From JAVBOW01 sp031551595 (GTDB lineage: Bacteria; Bacteroidota; Bacteroidia; Bacteroidales; Rikenellaceae): a DNA stretch of 28,298 nt. The notes beneath the pieces are model-generated. The model did not search any database. It had not been told where the DNA came from and saw nothing but the letters and a program-made list of their open reading frames with translations. The stretch spans positions 1-28,298 of the forward strand of contig JAVBNK010000110.1 of assembly GCA_031551595.1 (NCBI GenBank), written 5' to 3'. Below are positions 6,603-15,245 of the stretch, piece by piece (position 1 is the stretch's first letter; each line of letters opens with the position of its first letter). Both the position numbers and the translations under genes were made by a program.

Positions 6603-8768
6603 ATGAAAACAATCCTCTACATACTGCGCATCATCTACCGCATCCGGCTGTGGCTGGTCGGCGTACCCCTGGTGGTCACCCTGCTCGCGATCTTCTTCAC
6701 GCGGCACATGGTCAAATCGTATGAGGTCAACTCGACGATCTATACCGGCGTGGCGTCGGGCTACAGCATCGAGTCCAATACGGTGACGGTCGACTGGAAC
6801 ATGATCAACAACGAGATCGACAACATCATCAACATCATCTACTCGCAAACGACGCTCCACCGCGTGTCGCTGCGCCTGTACGCACGCAACATGATCAACG
6901 GCAACCCCGACAAGGACAACAACTACATCACCGCCGCACACTACCGCCAACTGGTGGCCATCACGCCCAAGGACGTGCAGGCGCTGATCGTCAAGAACGG
7001 GCCCGACGCCGAGGAACAAACCGTAGCCAACCTGATGGCCTACGAACGCCCCGACCCCGACAACTTCGTGTTCGGGCTGTTCAACTGGAACCACCCCCAT
7101 TACAGCTTCAAGTTCCTGAGCAAGATCCAGGTGCGGCGCATGTCGAACAGCGATATGCTCGACATCCACTATACGGCCGACGACCCGGGTATCGCCTACA
7201 ACACCCTGCTGATCCTCAACGACGAATTCCGCAACCAGTACCACGACCTGCGCTTCGCCGAAACCAATAACGTGATCGAATATTTCCGCCAGCAACTCAA
7301 GGAAACCCAGGCCAAACTGCTCAGCCAGGAAGATTCGCTCACGGATTACAGCACCCGCTGGAAAGTGATCAACTACGGCGAGCAGACCAAGCACATCGCC
7401 GCCCTGACGCGTGACTACGAACTCAACTACGAAGGCATCCTGCGCGAATACCGCAGTTCGGAAGCCCTCGTCGACGAGCTCAACGACCGCATGGAGGAAA
7501 CTGTGGCCCAACTGATGCGCAACTCGCTGTTCAACGCCAAACTCAACAACATCTCCGATCTTACGACCAAGATCACCACCATGGAGGCGTTCTTCACCGA
7601 TTCGCTCTCGACCAGCAACTATGCCGCCGACCTGAAAAACCTCAAGGCGCAACTCAAAAACGCCGAGGACGACCTGATGGCATTCAGCGTACCCTATGCC
7701 GCGCAGCGTTACAGCAAGGAAGGCGTGCCCAACCAGGAGATCATCACCCAGTGGCTCGAAGAAACGCTCAAAAACGTCAAGGCCGAAGCCGAGCTCAACG
7801 TGATGAAGCAACGCCGCCAGGAACTCGACGAGCAATATACCTATTACGCCCCGATCGGCCCCGAGCTCAAGCGCCGCGAAAGGGATATCAGCCTGACCGA
7901 GAAATCGTACCTGGAAGTGCTGGACGCCCTCCACACCGCGCTGATGAAGCAGAAAAACCTGCAAATGTCGTCGGCCTCGCTGAAGGTGCTCAACCCGCCC
8001 ATCTTCCCGATCTCGTCGATGCCCACGGCCCGCAAACTCATCGTCGCCGCAGCCTTCTTCGGCAGTTTGCTGTTCGTGCTGGGCTTCTTCCTGATCCTCG
8101 AACTGCTCGACCGCACCCTGCGCGACAAGATCCGCGCGGAGCGCATCACCGGCATGAAGGTGATCGGTGCGTTCCTCGGCCAGGGCAAACTCAAATACCG
8201 CGGCTACAACAAGGAGTGCTACCGCATCGCGTCGAACTTCATCGGCAACGCCGCCATGTCGTTCCTCGACAGCTCCAAACCGCGCAATATCGTCAACATC
8301 CTCAGCACCGAGGACGGGAACGGCAAGGAATTCCTCGCCTCGAAACTCGAAGAACAGTGGACGGCGCTCGGATTCAAAGTGCGTGTGCTCTCGTGGCATA
8401 ACGAACTGATGGCCAACCCGAAAAAATACCAACACGCTCACTCGGTGGCCGAACTCTACGAAGCCGGCAACGAAGATATCGTGATCGTCGAACAGCCGCC
8501 CCTGAGGGTGAGCAACGTGCCGGCCGACCTGCTGAACGAAGCGTCGTTGAATATCCTCACGGCCCGCGCCGACAAGGTGTGGAAAGATACGGACCAACTG
8601 CTGACGGAACGCCTCCGGCAACAGATCGAAGGCGACACGCTGTACCTGTACCTGACGCAGAGCGAACGCGAAACGGTCGAGTACTTCACCGGTATGCTGC
8701 CTCCGTTCACTCCGCTGCGCAAGCTGATCTACCGCATGTTCCAGCTCGGACTCACGTCCAAAGCGTAA
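6603..8768 (+). CDS. Wzz/Wzc-like polysaccharide co-polymerase with degenerate kinase domain
   Basis: The 721-residue protein has the layout of Wzc: an N-terminal membrane helix (about 15-34), a large periplasmic region with long coiled coils (about 220-460), a PTARKLIV turn leading to a second helix (about 477-500), and a cytoplasmic C-terminal domain. In active bacterial tyrosine kinases the Walker A reads GxGKS/T; here the matching site is EDGNGKE (570-576). The Walker B position reads IVIVEQPP instead of a D-rich strand, and there is no Tyr cluster at the C-terminus. It probably sets chain length and couples polymerisation to export without phosphorylating Tyr. The gene begins 24 nt after the TolC-like gene. 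Family assignment is firm; lack of kinase activity is inferred. Confidence 0.85.
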   Translation: MKTILYILRIIYRIRLWLVGVPLVVTLLAIFFTRHMVKSYEVNSTIYTGVASGYSIESNTVTVDWNMINNEIDNIINIIYSQTTLHRVSLRLYARNMINGNPDKDNNYITAAHYRQLVAITPKDVQALIVKNGPDAEEQTVANLMAYERPDPDNFVFGLFNWNHPHYSFKFLSKIQVRRMSNSDMLDIHYTADDPGIAYNTLLILNDEFRNQYHDLRFAETNNVIEYFRQQLKETQAKLLSQEDSLTDYSTRWKVINYGEQTKHIAALTRDYELNYEGILREYRSSEALVDELNDRMEETVAQLMRNSLFNAKLNNISDLTTKITTMEAFFTDSLSTSNYAADLKNLKAQLKNAEDDLMAFSVPYAAQRYSKEGVPNQEIITQWLEETLKNVKAEAELNVMKQRRQELDEQYTYYAPIGPELKRRERDISLTEKSYLEVLDALHTALMKQKNLQMSSASLKVLNPPIFPISSMPTARKLIVAAAFFGSLLFVLGFFLILELLDRTLRDKIRAERITGMKVIGAFLGQGKLKYRGYNKECYRIASNFIGNAAMSFLDSSKPRNIVNILSTEDGNGKEFLASKLEEQWTALGFKVRVLSWHNELMANPKKYQHAHSVAELYEAGNEDIVIVEQPPLRVSNVPADLLNEASLNILTARADKVWKDTDQLLTERLRQQIEGDTLYLYLTQSERETVEYFTGMLPPFTPLRKLIYRMFQLGLTSKA

Positions 8769-8780
8769 CCCGCGCGGCTT

Positions 8781-10256
8781 ATGCACGGCGAAAACAGATA
8801 TAATGCCCAAAGCCTGCTCGCAGGCCTGAACAACCGTACGGTATTGTACGCGCTGCTGGTACTCGGCGGCCTGATGATATCGCTGATCGCGGCACGGTTC
8901 GGGTTTGCGGCCGGGATGATATTCGCCGCCCTGCCGATCGCAGCCTTCGTGGTATTCTCGGTCATAGCCAACCCTTACTGGGGGTTGATGCTCGTATTCA
9001 CGGTCAACTACTTCATCCTCGGCCTTACCCGGTACATCCCAGGTATGGCCGGGGGGATCGTGGTCGACCTGCTCCTGGGACTTACGATCCTCGGGGTGGC
9101 GATACAGGCTTGCTACCGGCGGATAGACTGGACCGAAACCCGCAACGGATTGACCATAGTTTCCTCGATATGGATGGTGTACTGCTTCCTGGAGCTGTTC
9201 AACACGAACGGTTCCTCCCCGGAGGCATGGCTCACTTCGATCCGCGGCGTGGCCTTCTATTTCTTCATCATGTCCATCCTCACGCCGCTGCTGTTCGGCA
9301 ACGTGCGCGACCTGCGGCGGATCATGTACATGTGGTCGGTCTTCACCCTGGTGGCCGTGCTCAAGGCATGGATGCAGAAACGGTTCGGGTTCGACCCCTA
9401 CGAGTTGCGATGGCTCTACGAACGCGGCGAGGCGACCCACCTGATCCGGTCCGGGGTGCGCTACTTCTCGATCTACACCGACGCCGCCAACTTCGGCGCG
9501 GGGATGGGATTCGCCATGGTGGCGTTCTCGATCTGTGCCATCACGACCAAAAAGGCCGGCGCGAAACTCTATTTCCTGGCTGTGGCCGCCCTGGCAGGCT
9601 ACGGGATGATGATCTCCGGTACGCGCGGCGCGATCGCCGTGCCCTTCGCCGGGTACGCCCTCTACGTGGTGCTGTCGAAAAACTGGAAAACCATCATCCT
9701 GCTGTCGATCGCCATCGCGGGCGCGTACGTCTTCCTCAACCACACCTACCTGATGCACCACAACGCCTACGTGCGGCGTATGCGGAGCGCCTTCAACACC
9801 GAAGACCTCTCGTTCATCGCACGTATCGAAAACCAGAAAAAGATCCACAAATACCTGCATAACAAACCCTTCGGTGTGGGCATCGGCATGGGCGGCGGTA
9901 AGGCGAAACGCTTCGCGCCGAACGCCTACATGTCGCAGATCCCGACCGACTCGTGGTACGTGATGATCTATGCCGAAACGGGGATCGTGGGGCTGGTGCT
10001 CTACATGGGTATCTTGGTGTACCTTCTGCTGCGGGGCGCATACATCGTCATGTTCCGGATCCAAAACCGACAATTGCGCGGAGTGCTGGGAGGGCTCCTG
10101 GCCGGAATATTCGGCGTGATGGTCTGCTCGTGGGGTAACGAGATCCTCGGGCAGTTCCCTACCGGGTTTGTGGTCTATACGGCCCTGGGCTTCATATTCA
10201 TGGGACCGAAACTCGACAAACAACTGGCTGAAAACGCACAAACACGGGTCATTTGA
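8781..10256 (+). CDS. O-antigen ligase / Wzy-type polymerase family membrane protein
   Basis: A 491-residue polytopic inner-membrane protein with about ten to twelve hydrophobic segments. A large loop near residues 320-400 contains RMRSAFNTEDLSFIARIENQ, a Gly-rich GVGIGMGGG, and PTDSWYVMIYAETG, features typical of the WaaL/Wzy superfamily. Between residues 270 and 285 it has ISGTRGA, also common in that family. Since it lies in a locus with a Wzx-type flippase and a Wzc-like protein, polymerisation of lipid-linked repeat units in the periplasm is the likeliest role; a ligase role cannot be excluded, as the two are hard to separate by sequence. It starts 12 nt after the previous gene. The stop is followed immediately by a GC-rich hairpin. 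Confidence 0.82.
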   Translation: MHGENRYNAQSLLAGLNNRTVLYALLVLGGLMISLIAARFGFAAGMIFAALPIAAFVVFSVIANPYWGLMLVFTVNYFILGLTRYIPGMAGGIVVDLLLGLTILGVAIQACYRRIDWTETRNGLTIVSSIWMVYCFLELFNTNGSSPEAWLTSIRGVAFYFFIMSILTPLLFGNVRDLRRIMYMWSVFTLVAVLKAWMQKRFGFDPYELRWLYERGEATHLIRSGVRYFSIYTDAANFGAGMGFAMVAFSICAITTKKAGAKLYFLAVAALAGYGMMISGTRGAIAVPFAGYALYVVLSKNWKTIILLSIAIAGAYVFLNHTYLMHHNAYVRRMRSAFNTEDLSFIARIENQKKIHKYLHNKPFGVGIGMGGGKAKRFAPNAYMSQIPTDSWYVMIYAETGIVGLVLYMGILVYLLLRGAYIVMFRIQNRQLRGVLGGLLAGIFGVMVCSWGNEILGQFPTGFVVYTALGFIFMGPKLDKQLAENAQTRVI

Positions 10257-10281
10257 CCGGCAGGCCCCACAGGCCTGCCGG
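10257..10281 (+). other. GC-rich hairpin inside the operon, after the Wzy-like gene
   Basis: CCGGCAGGCC (10257-10266) pairs with GGCCTGCCGG (10272-10281), starting at the first base after the stop codon. There is no T-tract, so it is more likely an mRNA stability or partial-attenuation element than a full terminator. It argues for the downstream ATG at 10304 as start of the next gene. Confidence 0.55.
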
Positions 10282-10303
10282 CACAGGCCGGACAACACGC
10301 ACC

Positions 10304-11209
10304 ATGGCTAACGAGCGCATCGACATATCGATCGTCACGATCACTTACAACGGCCTGGACGACACCAGGCGGATGATCGCTTCGGTGATGGCGTCGGTGC
10401 GCTCGGTGAGCTATGAGATCATCGTGATCGACAACGCCTCGAAGGAGGATGAGGCCGCAATGATCGCCAAAGAGTTCCCTGCGGTGCGTACCCTCCGGAG
10501 CGACCGCAACCTCGGTTTTTCGGGTGGTAATAATTTAGGCCTCAGGGCCGCCACGGGACGGTACGTCCTGCTGCTTAACAACGATACTTATGTCGAGGAC
10601 GACGGGCTGGGGCGCCTGACGGCCCTGATGGATGCGAATCCGCAGATCGGGGCATGTTCGCCCAAAATCCGGTTCGCGCAGCCCCCCCACCCGATCCAGT
10701 TCGCAGGCTTTACGCCGCTTACTTCGGTGACGATGCGCAACAACCTGGTCGGCTACCTGGAAGAGGACCGCGGGCAATACGACACCCCGCGCCGGATTCC
10801 TTACGCCCACGGGGCGGCGATGATGGTGAGCCGCGCGGCACTGGAAGCCGCCGGGCCGATGCCCGAGGAATATTTTTTGTATTACGAAGAGTTGGACTGG
10901 AGCATCACGATCGCCGCATGTGGTTTCGAAATATGGTACGAGCCCGCGTGCACGGTCTACCACCGCGACGGGCAGTCGTCGAGCGCCAGCCCGATGAGGG
11001 CTTACTACCTGACGCGCAACCGGATGCTGCTGGCCTGGCGCAAGTCGGCCGGGCTGAGGCGGTGGGCATCGGTCAGCTACCAGATCGGTGTGGCGATGCC
11101 GAAAAACATAGTGGTTTCGCTGTTGAAAAAACGTCCGGAACTTGCCGCCGCCCATTTGAAAGCATTCGGAGGCTTTGTAGGAATGAAAAAAAACAAAGTG
11201 CATCCATAA
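10304..11209 (+). CDS. Family 2 glycosyltransferase (rhamnosyltransferase-like)
   Basis: A soluble or membrane-associated GT-A fold enzyme of 301 residues that would add one sugar to the lipid-linked repeat unit. The motifs are ISIVTITYNGLDDT near the N-terminus, IIVIDNAS, RNLGFSGGNNLG, the nucleotide-sugar/metal site LLNNDTYV, and EEYFLYYEELDWS followed by YEPACTVYHRDGQS, a pattern shared with WbbL-type rhamnosyltransferases. The donor sugar is not determinable. The ATG at 10304 is chosen because the family begins there; an in-frame ATG at 10253, overlapping the previous stop as ATGA, would add 17 Pro/Arg/Gly-rich residues encoded through the hairpin. Confidence is high for the family and low for the substrate. 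Confidence 0.9.
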   Translation: MANERIDISIVTITYNGLDDTRRMIASVMASVRSVSYEIIVIDNASKEDEAAMIAKEFPAVRTLRSDRNLGFSGGNNLGLRAATGRYVLLLNNDTYVEDDGLGRLTALMDANPQIGACSPKIRFAQPPHPIQFAGFTPLTSVTMRNNLVGYLEEDRGQYDTPRRIPYAHGAAMMVSRAALEAAGPMPEEYFLYYEELDWSITIAACGFEIWYEPACTVYHRDGQSSSASPMRAYYLTRNRMLLAWRKSAGLRRWASVSYQIGVAMPKNIVVSLLKKRPELAAAHLKAFGGFVGMKKNKVHP

Positions 11210-11308
11210 AATTATCGCAATAATATATTTAAAATATTTTAATTATTGTTGAATATTTAATAAAATAATTATTACCGAAGTGATTTTTTTCGGAAACAAT
11301 TAAAAATT
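11210..11308 (+). other. AT-rich spacer within the GC-rich operon
   Basis: This roughly 100-bp gap is overwhelmingly A/T, in sharp contrast with the GC-rich genes on both sides. It contains TAATTATT...AATAATTA as an inverted repeat (about 11239-11270) and CCGAA...TTCGG just before the next gene. No good TAnnTTTG is present; TATATTTA near 11225 is the closest. It may hold an internal promoter or a binding site for a nucleoid protein. Confidence 0.45.
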
Positions 11309-12556
11309 ATGGCCATGTTAGAATTTTTAGACTCGCTTATTTTTCTGGTGATGGGGATTCTGGTCCTCTACCTCTTCGTGTTTGCGCTCTTCGCCATGCG
11401 CAAACGGAGCGACACATATCCCCCCGCACGCGAATACGCACGGCTGGCCGTCATGTTCCCCGCCTACAAGGAGGACCAGGTCATCCTGTCGTCCGTCGCC
11501 TCGTTCCTCGAGCAGGACTACCCCAGGGACCGTTACGACGTGGTCGTGATCTCCGACCACATGAAACCGGAAACCAACCGGGCATTGGCCGCACAGCCCA
11601 TCGTGCTGTTCACGGCCCATTATGCCGAAAGTTCGAAAGCCAAAGCGCTCAACTTCGCCATCGCAGAGCTGGCGCATGAGAAATATGACGTGGTGGTCAT
11701 CCTCGATGCCGACAACACCGTGGGCAACGACTTCCTGCGACAGATCAACAATGCCTACTACTCGGGCGTGATCGCCATGCAGGCGCACCGCGTCGCCAAA
11801 AACCGTAATACAAGCACCGCCATCCTCGACGCATTCTCCGAGGAAATGAACAACTCGATCTTCCGTAAAGGCCACGTACGCATGGGGCTGTCGTCGGCCC
11901 TGATCGGGTCCGGGATGGCCTTCGACTATAAGTGGTTCCTCAGCCACATCCCCCTGGTGGTTTCCACGGGCGAGGACAAGGAGCTCGAAACCCTGCTGCT
12001 GAAAGAGGGCGTCTACATCGAATACCTTGAAGACGTTGAAGTCTACGACCAGAAGGTCGAGAAGGACAGCACGTTCTACAACCAGCGCCGGCGGTGGCTG
12101 TTCGTGCAGTTCGACATCCTGCGCAATGCGCTGCACGACCTGCCGAACGCCATCCTCTCCGGAAATATCGACTACACGGACAAACTTTTCCAGTGGATGA
12201 TGCCCCCGAGGATCATCCTGCTCGGGATGGTGGGCATCTACGCCGCCGGGATCACCCTGCTGGCGTGGGACCTCTCGTTCAAATGGTGGTTCCTGCTGGT
12301 GATGATGCTGCTGGCCATCGCCATGGCTACGCCCGACTATATCATCGACGGGAATTTCAAAAAAACGATCAAAAAAGTACCCGTCCTGTTCCTCCTGATG
12401 TTCCTTAATTTCTTCCGTCTGCGCGGCGCCGGGAAAAAATTTATCCACACCCCCCACGGCGACATCGAAGTGGACTACGAGGAGGAAGAACGTCTGCACC
12501 AGCATGAAGACTACGTGGTCAGGGAAAAGACCGTCAAAGACCTTGCGCAGTCATGA
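11309..12556 (+). CDS. Membrane-bound family 2 glycosyltransferase (processive type)
   Basis: This 415-residue inner-membrane enzyme has an N-terminal helix (about 8-30), a cytoplasmic GT-A domain and two or three C-terminal helices (about 295-360). The catalytic signature is complete for processive synthases: VMFPAYKED, DAD at 133-135, the acceptor-site Glu-Asp 222-223 (TGEDKELE) and QRRRW at 259-263, which matches QxxRW. Hyaluronan, cellulose and poly-GlcNAc synthases share this set, so it may make a homopolymeric stretch or add a sugar to the carrier lipid. The ATG at 11309 follows the AT-rich spacer, and its stop overlaps the next ATG (ATGA). The substrate is unknown. Confidence 0.88.
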   Translation: MAMLEFLDSLIFLVMGILVLYLFVFALFAMRKRSDTYPPAREYARLAVMFPAYKEDQVILSSVASFLEQDYPRDRYDVVVISDHMKPETNRALAAQPIVLFTAHYAESSKAKALNFAIAELAHEKYDVVVILDADNTVGNDFLRQINNAYYSGVIAMQAHRVAKNRNTSTAILDAFSEEMNNSIFRKGHVRMGLSSALIGSGMAFDYKWFLSHIPLVVSTGEDKELETLLLKEGVYIEYLEDVEVYDQKVEKDSTFYNQRRRWLFVQFDILRNALHDLPNAILSGNIDYTDKLFQWMMPPRIILLGMVGIYAAGITLLAWDLSFKWWFLLVMMLLAIAMATPDYIIDGNFKKTIKKVPVLFLLMFLNFFRLRGAGKKFIHTPHGDIEVDYEEEERLHQHEDYVVREKTVKDLAQS

Positions 12557-13704
12557 AAATAGCCATCGAAGCACAACGCATCTTCCGGCGCAACAAGCAC
12601 GGGATGGACTTCGTCGCGCTGGAAACCATCCGGGAATTGCAGCTGATGGACCTTGTCAACGAATACTACATACTGGTGGCCCCGGGCGACGACCGTTGCC
12701 TGGAAAGCACCAAAAACGTCCGTATCGTCGAGGTGAAATGCCCGACCTACCCGCTCTGGGAACAGTTGGCGCTACCCAATGCACTGCGCCGGATCAAGCC
12801 CCACCTGCTCCATTGCACCAGCAACACCGCGCCGATCCACTGCAACGTGCCGCTGGTGCTGACGCTTCACGACATCATCTTCCTGGAACAGCGCACAGGC
12901 AAAAGCGCGTCGTGGTACCAGAATTTCGGATGGCACTACCGCCGCTTCGTCGTGCCGCGCGTCCTGCCCGACTGCCGGCGGATCATCACCGTGTCGAACT
13001 TCGAACGGGGACGCATCGGGGAGGCGCTCAACCTGCCCGCCGAACGGCTGGTGGCTATTTACAACGGATTCAGTTCGCACTTCAGGCCCGTGGCGGACCA
13101 CCGGGAGGTCACTCGCAAGTATATCGACCATGACGACTACCTGTTCTTCCTGGGCAATACCGACCCGAAGAAAAATACACCCCGGATACTGAAGGCCTAC
13201 GAGCTTTACACCTCGATGGTCGACGAGCCGCTGCCGCTGCTGATCGCCGACCTGTCGGAAGGGGTGATCGACGGCATCCTGCGCGAACAGGGCATCACGC
13301 AGATCAAGCACAGGCTGCGCTTCCCGGGCTACATTCCCAATACCGACCTGCCGGCCGTCTACTCCGGCGCACGGGTGTTCCTCTACGCCTCATTACGCGA
13401 AAGTTTCGGCATCCCGATCCTCGAATCGATGGCCTGCGGCACCCCGATCGTCACGTCGGACACCTCGGCCATGCCCGAGATCGCAGGCACGGGGGCGATG
13501 CTGGTCGACCCTACGGACGCCGCGGCGATCGCCCGGGCCGTGGCCGACCTGCAAAACGACCCTGCGCTTTACGCCCGGCAGCGCGATTACGGCCTGCAAC
13601 GCGTCAAACAGTTCTCGTGGAAAAAAACGGCGACGAAACTGCTGAAACTCTACGAAGAGGTCTATACCGAAACGAAACCACATGCTAAACGCACTCGTAA
13701 ATAA
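12553..13704 (+). CDS. Family 4 glycosyltransferase
   Basis: A GT-B fold retaining glycosyltransferase of 383 residues that transfers a sugar from a nucleotide donor to the growing repeat unit on the cytoplasmic face of the membrane. The N-terminal domain starts MKIAIEAQRIF and contains LLHCTSNTAPI and LTLHDIIFLE. The C-terminal domain has FFLGNTDPKKN, GYIPNTDLPAVYSGARVFLYASLRE and the E-x7-E motif with Glu283 and Glu291 in ESFGIPILE, followed by CGTPIVTSD. The start codon overlaps the preceding stop by 4 nt, and the 3' end overlaps the acyltransferase by 23 nt, pointing to translational coupling. Mannosyl- or rhamnosyltransferase activity is possible but cannot be chosen. Confidence 0.92.
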   Translation: MKIAIEAQRIFRRNKHGMDFVALETIRELQLMDLVNEYYILVAPGDDRCLESTKNVRIVEVKCPTYPLWEQLALPNALRRIKPHLLHCTSNTAPIHCNVPLVLTLHDIIFLEQRTGKSASWYQNFGWHYRRFVVPRVLPDCRRIITVSNFERGRIGEALNLPAERLVAIYNGFSSHFRPVADHREVTRKYIDHDDYLFFLGNTDPKKNTPRILKAYELYTSMVDEPLPLLIADLSEGVIDGILREQGITQIKHRLRFPGYIPNTDLPAVYSGARVFLYASLRESFGIPILESMACGTPIVTSDTSAMPEIAGTGAMLVDPTDAAAIARAVADLQNDPALYARQRDYGLQRVKQFSWKKTATKLLKLYEEVYTETKPHAKRTRK

Positions 13705-14305
13705 GGTCAGGGCCAATCCACGGCTGAAGCGCATGGTGCTCCACATGGTGGTGCATCCCACGAAAGCCCGCCCGCAATGGTGGATCAGGCCGTTCGTGAG
13801 GTTCTACATGAAACGCGGCCAGGGGTCGGTGATCTATTGCAGCGTACGCAAGGACCTGCTTCCGAACCACCGTTTCGTGATCGGCCGCCGCAGCGTGATC
13901 GAAGACTACTCGGTCGTGAACAACGGCGTGGGCGATATCGTCATCGGCGACAACGCAAGGCTCGGACTGCGGGGTACGATCATCGGCCCGGTGACCATCG
14001 AAGACAATGTGGTGATGGGCCAGAACTACCTGGTATCCGGTCTTATACACAACTACGAAGACCCCGGCGAGGACGTGCTCACCCAGGGCGTATGCACCAA
14101 ACCGGTGGTCATCGGACGGCAAACCTACCTGGGGGCCAATTGCGTCGTGGTGGCCGGGGTGACGATCGGCGAGCACTGCGTGGTAGGCGCCGGAAGCATC
14201 GTCACCCACGACATGCCCCCCTACACCGTCTGCGCAGGCTCTCCCGCCGTACCGATCAAGACTTACGACTTCGAGAAGCAGCAATGGATCAAAGTCGGCA
14301 AATAA
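13682..14305 (+). CDS. Hexapeptide-repeat (left-handed beta-helix) acyltransferase
   Basis: A 207-residue CoA-dependent acyltransferase, probably O-acetylating a sugar of the glycan. From about residue 65 the sequence shows [LIV]-G-x4 hexapeptide turns (VIGRRSVI, IVIGDNARLG, VTIEDNVVMG, YLGANCVVVAGVTIGEHCVVGAGSIV), and it ends in the family's usual AGSPAVPIK. His123 in GLIHNYEDPG is placed like the catalytic His of related WbbJ/WcaB-type enzymes. The first 60 residues are basic and may bind the membrane. The gene overlaps its neighbours on both sides (23 nt and 22 nt), marking it as integral to the operon. Serine acetyltransferase is unlikely given the context and the absence of its N-terminal helical domain. 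Confidence 0.88.
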   Translation: MLNALVNKVRANPRLKRMVLHMVVHPTKARPQWWIRPFVRFYMKRGQGSVIYCSVRKDLLPNHRFVIGRRSVIEDYSVVNNGVGDIVIGDNARLGLRGTIIGPVTIEDNVVMGQNYLVSGLIHNYEDPGEDVLTQGVCTKPVVIGRQTYLGANCVVVAGVTIGEHCVVGAGSIVTHDMPPYTVCAGSPAVPIKTYDFEKQQWIKVGK

Positions 14306-15243
14306 CACCGCTGGTCAGCGTCATTATCCCGGTCTACAATACGGAAGCCTACCTGCGCGAAGCCGTTGGCAGCATCACGAAACAGACCTTGCGCGAACTG
14401 GAGGTCATCGCCGTGGACGACGGCTCGCGGGACGGCAGCCTGGCGCTGCTACACGAAATGGCCGCCGCGGACCCCCGCATCAAAGTCCTCACACAACCCA
14501 ACGGTGGCGCCGCCGTGGCACGCAACACAGGCCTGGACCACGCCACGGGACGTTATGTGCACTTTATGGACAGCGACGACGTGCTCGAAGCCGATGCGCT
14601 GGAACTGTGCGTCGGGAAATGCGAGCGCGACGGGCTCGATTTCGTGATCTTCGATGCCGTGGTGATGAGCCAACTGGCCGGGCACGATTTCAATTACCAA
14701 CGGACGCACAAACTCCGGGATCGCATATATACCGGCATCGAACTACTCGAAACGCTGCTCGACACGGGCGGATACACCGTCCAGCCGGGCCTGTTCGTCG
14801 TCCGCCGGGCCTACCTCGACCGGATCGGGCTGCGGTTCCTGCCCGTGATGAATGAGGACGAACTGTTCACCCCACTGATGTACCTGCCCGCGCAGAGGGC
14901 GGGATCCATCGCACGCGCGTTCTTCCACCGCCGCGTACGCCCCGGCTCGATCATGACCAGCGCGTTCTCCGCACGCCGCATGGACAGCTACCTGGCCATG
15001 CTCAGGGCGTTCGACGCTTACGGGGAAGGCAAGGACCCGCGGACGCAGGCCATGATACGCCGCCTGATGTCGAACGTCCTCAACGGGCTGATGCACAACA
15101 CCGCCATCATCCCCCGCCCCCTGCGGTGGCGGCTCCTGCGCACCGCCGTCACCCTATACCCGGGCATGGCGCGTCCCAAAAACCTCGCATTGTTGGCAGC
15201 CCCGTGGACCATCCGTTTAAAGGCGCTATTTAAGAATAATTAA
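14284..15243 (+). CDS. Family 2 glycosyltransferase
   Basis: A GT-A enzyme of 319 residues. The N-terminus PLVSVIIPVYNTEAYLREAV, the VDDGSRDGS loop, NGGAAVARNTGLDHATG and the metal-binding DSDD give a complete family 2 signature; the C-terminal third is less conserved. The start is the ATG at 14284, inside the end of the acyltransferase gene (22-nt overlap), because the conserved domain begins 11 residues later; the frame stays open further upstream, but that part only reads through the acyltransferase gene. It would add one residue to the repeat unit in the cytoplasm. The next gene begins 2 nt after the stop. The donor is unknown. Confidence 0.91.
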   Translation: MDQSRQITPLVSVIIPVYNTEAYLREAVGSITKQTLRELEVIAVDDGSRDGSLALLHEMAAADPRIKVLTQPNGGAAVARNTGLDHATGRYVHFMDSDDVLEADALELCVGKCERDGLDFVIFDAVVMSQLAGHDFNYQRTHKLRDRIYTGIELLETLLDTGGYTVQPGLFVVRRAYLDRIGLRFLPVMNEDELFTPLMYLPAQRAGSIARAFFHRRVRPGSIMTSAFSARRMDSYLAMLRAFDAYGEGKDPRTQAMIRRLMSNVLNGLMHNTAIIPRPLRWRLLRTAVTLYPGMARPKNLALLAAPWTIRLKALFKNN

Positions 15244-15245
15244 CA

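Noticed and set aside
4395..10298. A minus-strand open frame of about 1967 codons opposite the glycan operon
   Set aside because: It runs across five real genes whose motifs are clear on the plus strand. Its product is rich in His, Val, Asp, Glu and Arg with no domain, the usual antisense shadow of GC-rich coding DNA with few TTA, CTA and TCA codons.
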